Positions 24,730 to 33,100 of a stretch of 40,665 nucleotides of DNA are shown here, in pieces; the first letter of the stretch is position 1, and each line of letters begins with the position of its first letter. The notes below the pieces were generated by a model that saw only the letters and a program-made list of their open reading frames with translations, was not told the DNA's origin and made no database searches. The stretch is from Oscillospiraceae bacterium (lineage in GTDB: Bacteria; Bacillota; Clostridia; Oscillospirales; CAG-272), in NCBI GenBank assembly GCA_003343845.1, contig QAKK01000017.1, positions 1 through 40,665 on the forward strand, in the 5' to 3' direction. The position numbers were made by a program, and so were the translations under genes.

Positions 24730-24805
24730 AGGCTTCCCTTGGGGGAAGCCTGATTAAGTCCTTTGCAGGGGCAAGGGGGGAACTTTCGTGTACGAAAGTT
24801 CCCCC
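24730..24805. repeat. Hairpin and palindrome downstream of the esterase gene (copy 2 of the palindrome pair)
   Basis: Two elements. 24730-24751 is a 9-bp hairpin (AGGCTTCCC-TTGG-GGGAAGCCT). 24776-24805 is a perfect 13-bp stem (GGGGGAACTTTCG with its complement) around TGTA. The second matches the palindrome at 19524-19561, with paired changes that keep the stem. It lies 25 bp past the esterase stop and may act as its terminator, although no long T-tract follows. Confidence 0.8.
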
Positions 24806-24830
24806 TCATCTCTTCTTTCTCTATCACAAT

Positions 24831-25667
24831 TCATGCCAGCACATCGCCGAGAAAGCGGACGGCGTCGGCAAGCCAGCCATGCACAGGCTGAATGTTCTTC
24901 GGCAGCGGGTTTGCCGCCGTCTCGGCGTCCGCCGTGGAAAGCCCGTGCCAGCCGAACGGGTATACATGCAGCTCAAACGGCACGCCGTGCGCCGCAAGCG
25001 CTGCCGCATACCGCAGACTGTTTGCCACCGGAACAGTCTTGTCCGCCGCCGTGTGCCACAGGAAGGTCGGCGGCGTGTCGTCCCGCACAAGGCGATCGCA
25101 GGAGAACTGCGCTTCCTCGTCCGCCGTCAGCGGGAAATGCCCGCACAGGTGCTCAAAGCTGCCTGCATGCGTCACCCCTGTCTCCGCCGTGATCACCGGA
25201 TAGCCCAGCAAGACCGCATTCACATTGCGGCTCGCGGGGAAAAACGCCCGCACCGCAGCACAGTCAAACGCCGTTGCATAATGTGCGGCAAGATGCCCGC
25301 CCGCCGAAAAGCCGAGCAGCGCAAGCCGCTCCGCATCGCAGTTCCATTCGTCGGCGCGCGCCCGGATCAGCTCCACCGCCGCCGCCACCTCGCAGATCTG
25401 CGCCGGGAAGCGGTGCACATCCACCGAATAATGCAGGACAAACACGTTGTATCCCGCGGCGAGAAAATGCACCGCGATCGGCTCGCCCTCCCGCTCGCTG
25501 ACAAAGGAATAGCCGCCGCCGGGGCAGATCAGCAGCGTCTTCCGCTTCTGTGCCTCGCGGTGCATCTCGGGCATGTTGTACGGCAGATAGCAGTCCAGCA
25601 CCGCGTCCCGCCCGTCCCCGCCGAGAAACGGGTAGATCTCCTTCAGATGCAGGGTCTCACACTTCAT
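24831..25667 (-). CDS. Alpha/beta-hydrolase, acetyl-xylan-esterase-like
   Basis: 278 aa from the ATG at 25667 (GAGG 8 nt upstream). No signal peptide, so cytoplasmic. Shows the BD-FAE/Axe-like esterase pattern: oxyanion segment CPGGGY (48-53), nucleophile elbow GFSAGG (Ser121), acid Asp209 (TAADKTVP) and His241 (FGWHGL). Family members remove acetyl groups from xylo-oligosaccharides or related sugars. Next to two GH43-like genes it probably works on imported hemicellulose fragments. It has its own promoter at 25705-25733 and is not obviously co-transcribed with the glycosidases, which are themselves monocistronic. A peptidase of the same fold is a less likely alternative. Confidence 0.82.
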   Translation of the reverse strand: MKCETLHLKEIYPFLGGDGRDAVLDCYLPYNMPEMHREAQKRKTLLICPGGGYSFVSEREGEPIAVHFLAAGYNVFVLHYSVDVHRFPAQICEVAAAVELIRARADEWNCDAERLALLGFSAGGHLAAHYATAFDCAAVRAFFPASRNVNAVLLGYPVITAETGVTHAGSFEHLCGHFPLTADEEAQFSCDRLVRDDTPPTFLWHTAADKTVPVANSLRYAAALAAHGVPFELHVYPFGWHGLSTADAETAANPLPKNIQPVHGWLADAVRFLGDVLA

Positions 25668-25704
25668 GGTTTTATACCTCCGCGCATGTATGTTTCTACC
25701 GATG

Positions 25705-25733
25705 ATTGTAGCACATTCTGCGCCGCTGCGCAA
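25705..25733 (-). promoter_or_regulatory. Promoter of the esterase gene
   Basis: Minus-strand TTGCGC (25728-25733), a 17-bp spacer and TACAAT (25705-25710). Confidence 0.65.
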
Positions 25734-25793
25734 CCGTGCAAACGTTGTTTTCTGCGATCAGGCACAAGTGGACGACCTCAGCAGTCCCCGCAA

Positions 25794-25817
25794 AGAAAAA
25801 GAGCCGCGAAGCGACTC
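25794..25817 (-). terminator. Intrinsic terminator of the Fur-family gene
   Basis: On the minus strand, GAGTCGC-TTC-GCGGCTC (one G-U pair) is followed by TTTTTCTTT. It lies about 22 bp past the stop codon at 25840. Confidence 0.8.
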
Positions 25818-25839
25818 AACTTTTCTTTCGCAAAAGCGC

Positions 25840-26214
25840 TCATTCGCCGCGGCTTGCACTGCAAACCGGGCAATAACCGTGCAGATCCAGCGTGTAGGAC
25901 GCGATCTTGCACCCGGTGCGCGACTCGATCATCTCGGTCAGATCCCCGCACCAGATGTCCACGACCTTGCCGCACCCGTCACAGAACAGATGCTCGTGCG
26001 GGCGGACGCAGCCGTCATAGCGGTCCGGTCCGTTCGGTACATCGATCTTGCGGATCTTGCCCTCTGTCACCAGCTGCGAAAGGTTGCGGTACACCGTACC
26101 CATCGCAATCTGCGGCATTCTTGCCTTGGCAGCGCGATAAACGTCCTCCGCCGTCCTGTGCTCGCAGTTGTCTGCGACGAGTTCATACACCAGTTGCTTC
26201 TGTTTGGTATTCAA
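25840..26214 (-). CDS. Fur/PerR-family metal-dependent repressor
   Basis: 124 aa from a TTG at 26214. N-terminal winged helix with HRTAEDVYRAAKARMPQIAMGTVYRNLSQL (about 19-48), the family's DNA-recognition region. C-terminal dimerisation domain with HEHLFCDGC (Cys78, Cys81) and YCPVC (Cys115, Cys118), a structural Zn(Cys)4 site typical of PerR and many Fur proteins. Whether it senses peroxide (PerR) or iron (Fur) cannot be decided. It is somewhat short (usually 135-150 aa) because the N-terminus is brief. The start is odd: TTG with a G10 tract in the Shine-Dalgarno position. A 7-1-7 Fur-type inverted repeat lies between promoter and gene, suggesting autoregulation. Confidence 0.9.
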   Translation of the reverse strand: MNTKQKQLVYELVADNCEHRTAEDVYRAAKARMPQIAMGTVYRNLSQLVTEGKIRKIDVPNGPDRYDGCVRPHEHLFCDGCGKVVDIWCGDLTEMIESRTGCKIASYTLDLHGYCPVCSASRGE

Positions 26215-26220
26215 AGAGTA

Positions 26221-26230
26221 CCCCCCCCCC
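26221..26230 (-). promoter_or_regulatory. G10 homopolymer in the ribosome-binding position of the Fur-family gene
   Basis: Ten consecutive C on the plus strand read as ten G on the transcript, ending 6 nt before the TTG start. No other Shine-Dalgarno sequence is available, so the G tract appears to serve as the site. Tracts of this length are prone to slippage during replication. Confidence 0.75.
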
Positions 26231-26235
26231 GAATT

Positions 26236-26250
26236 TGAGACTTATTCTCA
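26236..26250. promoter_or_regulatory. Candidate Fur/PerR box
   Basis: TGAGACT-T-ATTCTCA: a 7-1-7 inverted repeat with one mismatched pair, the arrangement of Fur- and PerR-type boxes. It lies between the -10 element (26271-26276) and the Fur-family start, over the transcribed leader. Confidence 0.6.
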
Positions 26251-26270
26251 TTTTCGGATCATTCGAGGAC

Positions 26271-26299
26271 ATTTTAGCACATTCGTCTGCAAAAAGCAA
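26271..26299 (-). promoter_or_regulatory. Promoter of the Fur-family gene
   Basis: Minus-strand TTGCTT (26294-26299), a 17-bp spacer and TAAAAT (26271-26276). An alternative -35 TTGACT further upstream has the wrong spacing (24 bp). Confidence 0.6.
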
Positions 26300-26368
26300 T
26301 AGTCAACTTGCAAAAAAACTGGGGGAAACCCGATTTTACTGCAATTCTACAGCTTCTTTGCTGTTTCT

Positions 26369-26869
26369 TTACCGCTTGAATTCCTCCGGATCACGGTCCA
26401 GCGGAATGCGTTCATTTTCATCCGGTTCGCGGCGATGAATCGGCGCTAAGAAAATAATTCCTAAAATCAGCAGCTCAAAAAAGATCGCCGCAACCAAATT
26501 GCCGATGGCATAATTTGTCCCGATGGAGAGCAATTTTGCCGTGACGAACAGCCAGGTGTACAGCCGCATGTTGTCATGGGCGGCACACACCGCGTAAGTC
26601 GCAAAATGGGTCGCCGCAAAGAGCGCAAAGGAGGACAGCGCAATCTTCATATACAGTCCGATGTCCTGCACCTCAAAGCAGAGCACGCGCAGCCGCGCCC
26701 ACTGCACAGAAAGAAACACCGCGTCGGCTGTGAGGACCAGCAGCACGGGGATCAACTGCGTGCTGAGCAACGAGCCCGCCGAAAACGCCGCCGTGACGAT
26801 CGCCGACAGAATGCAGTTGAGCACAAGCAGCTCGGCAAAGCGAATGAAGAACGCCTTGAAAAATTGCAT
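26369..26869 (-). CDS. Small integral membrane protein, unknown function
   Basis: 166 aa from the ATG at 26869, chosen for its GGAGG site 7 nt upstream; nine more residues upstream lack a site. Four hydrophobic stretches are visible (about 12-30, 34-52, 70-95 and 110-145), so roughly four membrane helices, followed by a charged cytoplasmic-type tail (HRREPDENERIPLDRDPEEFKR). No recognised domain. Monocistronic: a promoter at 26921-26949 overlaps the terminator just upstream. No clear terminator follows before the regulatory region of the Fur-family gene. Confidence 0.7.
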   Translation of the reverse strand: MQFFKAFFIRFAELLVLNCILSAIVTAAFSAGSLLSTQLIPVLLVLTADAVFLSVQWARLRVLCFEVQDIGLYMKIALSSFALFAATHFATYAVCAAHDNMRLYTWLFVTAKLLSIGTNYAIGNLVAAIFFELLILGIIFLAPIHRREPDENERIPLDRDPEEFKR

Positions 26870-26883
26870 GGCAACCTCCGCAA

Positions 26884-26923
26884 AACAAAAAATCAAAGCG
26901 GTGGAAAATCCACCGCTTTGATT
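26884..26923 (-). terminator. Strong intrinsic terminator after the giant-protein/57-aa unit
   Basis: A perfect 15-bp stem (AATCAAAGCGGTGGA, 26891-26905, with its complement at 26909-26923), AAA loop and, in the minus direction, TTTTGTTTTG. It follows the stop of the 57-aa gene by 10 bp. Confidence 0.9.
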
Positions 26924-26949
26924 ATACAGGATTTAATGGAATAAGTCAA
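26921..26949 (-). promoter_or_regulatory. Promoter overlapping the terminator, for the small membrane protein
   Basis: Minus-strand TTGACT (26944-26949), a 17-bp spacer and TATAAT (26921-26926). The -35 lies within the end of the 57-aa gene and the -10 overlaps the first arm of the terminator stem, so transcripts would begin inside that arm, near 26914. Confidence 0.7.
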
Positions 26950-27106
26950 TCATGTTTGCATCACTGTTGCTGCGCGGCGTGATGATAATTGCGCCGCTGC
27001 TGCTGCCGCCGTCGCTGACATCCAGCGACCCGTTAGACTCCAGGAGCAGATTCTCCGTGGTCTGCACTTCCAACAGCTCGCACTTCGGGCTCTCGTACAT
27101 TTTCAT
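26933..27106 (-). CDS. 57-aa peptide downstream of the giant surface protein
   Basis: 57 aa, beginning MKMYESPKCELLEVQTTENL and ending NMIDLFH. The middle is Ser/Gly/Asp-rich (SLDVSDGGSSSGAI), and a Pro-Arg-Ser-Asn segment follows. AAGGAG lies about 10 nt before the ATG. It starts 18 bp after the giant gene's stop and precedes the operon's terminator, so both are probably on one transcript. It has no signal peptide or membrane helix. The form (MK.Y..P..E...., a Leu-rich stretch, then a Gly/Ser region) recalls short uncharacterised peptides common in gut anaerobes. Function unknown; a secreted or modified peptide is one possibility. Confidence 0.65.
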   Translation of the reverse strand: MKMYESPKCELLEVQTTENLLLESNGSLDVSDGGSSSGAIIITPRSNSDANMIDLFH

Positions 27107-27124
27107 TTTGCATACTCTCCTTAC

Positions 27125-30100
27125 TTAATTGAAGAAATAAGTGATTGGAATATTAAAGGTGTTCTTCACAAGCACATTGCCGTCATAGTCCGTTGCATAC
27201 GGCACTACTCTGACATATGCATCCAAAGTGAAGGCATCCTTATCAGACACATCAATCTCCATCGTAGAAGCAAACAGATACTTGCATTTCGTGTCGCCGA
27301 GTTCGCTGTCGTCCGGCTTCCATACCTTGCCTGCGCCGTCCTTGACGCTGGTATATACCGTCGTCGTCGAATACATCGTTTCATCGGAAACGGCCTTGCC
27401 GTCGTTGTAGACCATGACCTTGAAACCAACCTCGGCATAATCCAGCGAATCGATAGCAGCGAGAATCAGCATCGTGTACTTGCCGTCCGCTAGACCTCTC
27501 GGGATGATCATCATGTTATCCGAAAGACCAACCCTTGCTTTTTCCGCCACACCGTAAGTGCCGTCCGTGTTTGCAACAGGCTCAAAGCCCTCTGCACAGT
27601 ATTCGGACTTGATTTCGCTCGAGAACGTACCGCCGGAAATATTGACGAACTCCCCTGCGGTTGTCCACTCTGCAACCTTGTCTGCGGTGTAGTCATACGC
27701 CTTGACAGCCAGAGCGCCCTCGCCGGTCGCCTTGACTATACCGCCGGTCACTTCCAGCGTGGGAACGCCGCCGGGATAGTTGCGGTTGATGATCGAGATG
27801 GCCGCGCCGTCCTTGATGGTATCTGTGCTGCCCGTCTCGTCGTGGTTTGCACCGGTGGAGGTGATCTCGCCGCCGCTCACGACCAGCTTGCCCGCGCACA
27901 TCTCGATACCGGTGTGACCCGAAATCTTACCGCCGGTAACGGAAACCGTACCGAGCATCGGATGGTAAATCGCGATGCCGTTTGCCGCCGAGATGTTTGC
28001 GCTCTCGCCGACAACCAGGCTGCAATCCACCACAAGGCCGCCGCTTTCCGCACCGTTGCCGGTGATGGCGTATTCGCCGTTTGTGACTGCCGTGCCGTTG
28101 AAGACGACCGTCTTGCCGTAGCCATTCGTCCGGAGTGCATAGCCGACGCCGCCGTCAACGGTGACGCTTGCATCAAAGGTTACATTATCGTTCGTCTGGA
28201 TCGCACCGTAATGCTCGTTGCTCGATGCATACACGATCGTGCCGTTCGTGACCGTCATCGGCGCGGCGATCGTCATAACCTGCGAAGACGCATTCGCCTT
28301 ACCGCTCAGCGTGTGGCCGCCGAGGTCAAAGACAAAGTTGTCCGCCAGTGCATCTGTCGAGCTGAAAGAACGTCCAAAGTCCGTTACATTCTTGAGCAGC
28401 GTGACACGCACTGCGCCGGACAGATTGTTGAGGCTGCCCGCCTGCTTGGTCGTGCCGTCTGCATATGTGATCGAGTAGGTTGCCACAGCGGCAAAGTAAT
28501 TCGTGCCATTGTTGTCGAGGAAGCAGCCCTCGGGAACGGTCAGCGTACCCAGATCCAGCGTACCGCCCTCCTGAACCATGACATAGCCGTTTGAATAGCT
28601 CGTGCCGCAGACCAGAATCGTGCCGTTGTTGACGATCGCCGCGCCGGTGCGCGCCGCAAGGCGCTTCGCGTCGGCCGCGACCGTGAGGGTCACGCCGTTT
28701 GCCACCGTCAGCACGGCACCGTCCGCCACGTCGAGACGCACGTCCGCCGGGATGGTGAAGTCGGCGGTCAGCGTGTAGTCGCCGGTGATGACGATCCACT
28801 TGTTTTCGCCGAGATTTGCAGCGGCCTCTGCGACGGTTGCATAAGCGGCAACCGAAGTGCCGGTGTAACCCGTCCAGACCTCGACCGCTTTCTTTGCGCC
28901 GACCGTGTAAGTGCCGTCCGTGTTTGCAACAGGCTCAAAGCCCTCTGCGCAGTATTCGGACTTGATTTCGCTCGAGAACGTACCGCCGGAGACGGCGACC
29001 GTACCCTTGTCTGCGGTGAAGTCGCTCTCGGTCTTGTTCGCCCAGTCGTATGCCTTGATCGCGCTGTTGCCTTCCTTGGCAGTGAATTTGCCGCCGGAGA
29101 CGGTCACAGTACCCAAACCCTTATAGCCGGTGCGGTTCACAACGGAGATCGCCGCGCCGTCCTGGATAGCGCCGTCGTCCTCAGCCTTGGGCACCGCATC
29201 ACCGGTGACCGTGACCGCGCTGCCTTCATTGATGCTCAGGCTGCCTGCGCAGACCTGAACGCCCATGGTCTTGGCATTGACGGTGCTGTTATCCAGAGTC
29301 AGCGTACCGCTGCTGGGGAAGTAGATGCCGAAGCCGTTCGGAACATTGAGCGTGCTGTTCTTCAGCGTAACGGTATCGTTTGTGTTATTGCCGTTGGTCT
29401 CGATGCCGCTGTTGCCGTTTGCCGTCGCCGTAACGCCATCGAGCACCAGGCCGGAATTGTCGTACTTGATGGTGCCGCCCATAGCGGAGGGGATCAGACC
29501 CACCATAGAGCCGCTGACGACCGTACCGTTCTTCACGGTCAGCGTCACATCGGGATAATTGATCTCAAACGCCGCATCATTGACATTGGTGCCGGTGTAG
29601 GTCCAGGTGTAACCGTTCAGGTCCACCGTGCGGTTGCTGCTGCCGGAATTAAAGGTTCCTCTGGTGGTGTAGTCGCGGAGCAGAACGACGGGTTCGCCGC
29701 TTGCCGTCTGCGCCTTGAAGGCTTCCTCCATGGTGTAATAGCTTGTGTTGCCGACCTTGGCAAGGTAAGCCTTCTCTACGCCGAACTTGCCTTCACTGTT
29801 CTTCGTGACAGTGGCACCCTCGACCACATACTTAGTCGGGTCGTTTGCAAACGTGCCGCCGGTGACCTCGATGGTCGCCTTGGTGGCATCTTCGGTCGCC
29901 GTCAGGCCGTTGCTGTAGATGTAGGTGCCCAGCGCGCCGTTGACCGTGCCGCCGGTAATAGAAACGCTTGCCTTCTTGCCAGTACTGCCGTCATAGCTGA
30001 CGGATTCAACGTCGCCGTTGATGGTGCCGCCCTCGACGGTCAGCGTGCTGTTGAAGCCGCCGCTGTAGGTCCATGCAGCCGCAGTACCGTTGACCGTGCC

Positions 30101-33100
30101 GCCCTTAATCGTGGCTCTGAACCAGTTTTCAATCGCATAACTGTTGGCAGAATTCAGCGTACCGCCGTTCAGGGTGAGGTAGCCGCGGCCTACCTTGATA
30201 ACAATGAAGTTATCCTGCGTGAAGGTACCGCCCTTGATGACGAGACCGGGCTGCTTTGCAACTCTGTCGTCGCCGATGCGCACCAGAGATGCGCCCTTGC
30301 CTGCGGCGGAGCCGCTGTTGTTCGTGACCTTGCCGCTCTCGAACATGACCCAAGCGTTACCCTGAATATCAATGACATAGTGGGAGGAAACGCCGGAGTT
30401 CTCTGCGGTGTCCTCACGCATGATCGTGCCGGTCTGTGCCTCGCTGGAGTCTTTGATCGTCACGGTGCGTGCGGTAATCGTCAGAGCAGGCTTTGCCTCC
30501 ACCGTACCGCCGTTCAGCGTAAAGCCGTTCAGATCGAGCGTCAACGCCTTATCAATGGTCACATTCTCGCGCGTATCCGCAAGCAGCGTGACGGTGCTGC
30601 CCTTCGCAGCAGCCGCGATGGCGTCTGCAAGGGTCTCATACTTCGTGCTGCCGACCGATGCAACATACCGGCTTTCCTTGACGCCGTATGTGCCGTCCGC
30701 ATTCTTCGTCGGAACGAAGCCGTCTGCGCAGTATGTTTCCGGAACAGCGTGGTTGAACGTACCGCCGGAAACGGAGACGTTGCTCGAGGAGATGTCGCGG
30801 ACGAGCATATCATTCGTGACATTGCCAAGCTCCTGGCTTGCGCCGAGCACACTGCCTCCGGTGACATTCAGTTTAGTCAACTGGGTCATGTTGGGCTTAT
30901 CCTGCTCACCAATCTCACGGATAGCCGTGGAGTAGCAGCTTTCGACCGTACCGCCGGTGACGTTGATATTCACATTGCCGGCATAGCCAGCCGCACGGGA
31001 GTCAACAACGATTGCCGAGCCGTCATATATAATAGTGCCGCTGGTAGAATTGCTATCATCGAGCACATGATCATCTGCTGTGCCGCGAACCGTGCCGCCG
31101 TTGATATTCAGCGTTCCGGATTTGATGCCAATCGCGCAATAGCCCTCGACCAGACCGCCGTTGACATTTATTACGCCAGCCTGCGGATGATAGATAGCAA
31201 CACTCGCGGATTTCACTTCCGCGCCATCATAGATGTTGATGGTCGTAGTGCCCTTGTAAGAGCCGTTGCCGGAAATAGCAAACGACTTGCTTTCCTGAAT
31301 AACCTTGCCGTAAACATTCAGCGTATACTTCGCGTCCGCGTCCTGACCGATAAAGACAGCAGCGCCGTTGCTGCCACTGGCTGTTAATACAGTGTCCTTA
31401 TCAATGGTGACCTCCGCATTGCTGCATACATTCACCAGATTCTTGCCGTTGTTGCCCGTTACGCCGGTGATCTTGACATTTTTCAGTGTCAGCTTGTTAT
31501 AGGCATTTACGATGACACAGGCAACATTGCTATCGATCGTGCCGTTTTGGATCGTGACTTCACCATTCGTGCGGAAGAACGGGTTATTATTGCCAAGCGA
31601 CAGGGTCTTGCCGTTCAGGTCGATGGTAATGTTCGCACCGATCGTATTGGTCACAAAGTTTTTGCGGTCACTCAGCAGAATTACCTTCTCGCCGTCCTTG
31701 GCAGCCGCGATGGCGTCATAGTGACCGGCATACGCCGCAACAGAGTTGCCGTCAGCGTCCACGATCTGTGCAGCCATATTGGGCACAGCCGTGAAGCTGC
31801 CGTCTGCCGCATCCACGCCGACGCCCTCTGCAACAAAGCTCGTACCCTTGCCCTCTGCCGTATTGTTGCGCGGGTCATAGCCGACGAAAGTACCGCCGTT
31901 GACGATGATCTTCGCCGTGCCTGCCTTGTACGCCGAATCTTTGCAGTTCAGCGTCCACGCGGAGGTGCCGCTCTCAAAGCGCCCACTGTTGATGATGATC
32001 GTGCCCTTAGAGGTATAGATCATATCCATCTGTTTGTCATCCGTATGGGTAATCTGCTGGCTGACATCGAGATCTTCGAGTGTAACCTCGCAGCCCGCAG
32101 CGCAAGCCCAGACAGCCATCGTGTATTTGCCCGCAGTGCCGGTCTGCTCAACAGCAACGATCTTGCCGTTCTTGATGAGCACCGCAGCGTTCTCGCCCAC
32201 GATGTTGAATACGCCGTCATAACCGCTGCCGGTCAGCGTCTTGCCGGCAAGATCGATCGTCAGGCTCTTTTGGATATAATAACTCGTTTCGGGCGTGTTG
32301 ATGTCCGCCGTCAGCGTAACCGTGTCGCCGTCCTTGGCAGCCGCGATGGCTTCTGCAAGGGTTGCATACTCGACCGTGCCGATTTTTGCAACCGACGCCG
32401 CCTTGACGCCGTAGGTACCGTCTGCGTTCGTAACAGGCTCAAAGCCCGCTGCGCAGTATTCGGACTTGATTTCGCTCGAGAAGCTACCGCCGGAGACGGC
32501 AACCGTACCGTTACGGCCGTTGGTCAGAAGGATAGCATCCTTTTCTGCCGTGATCTTGCCGCCCTTGATCTCCACGGCGGTCGTCTCATACGCTGCATTC
32601 ACATTGATTGCGGCCGCCTGCTGATTGCCGGTGCCGTCGCCCCAGTTGCCGGTCGTGCCGGTGCCCTTGGAGGTGATCGTACCGTCATTGACAATCAGCT
32701 TGCCTCTGTTGAGAGAAATGCCGCCCGCTGCACCGAAAATGACGCCGCCGTTGACGGTAGTCGTACCGGTATGCGGATGGTAGATCGCGTAGTCCGCAAC
32801 GGATTCCAGAATACCGCCGTTGACCGTGATATTGCCGTTATAGGTAATGTCGGTGCCGTTACCCGCAACTGCATACCAGCCGGCCTTGATGTGACCGCCG
32901 TTGATAATCACGGTTGCATCAGCATTTTCGTTCTGCACGCTGACTGCGAACTGACCGTCATTGGCATTGTCTGCGATGGAGCTTGCTGTATCAATCAGAC
33001 CGCTTTCCATCGTAAACGTACCGCCATCTATTGCAGCAATCAGGACCTTGTCCTGCTTGTTGTAAATATAAGGCGTATCCGTCCAGACTTTTCGCGTGCC

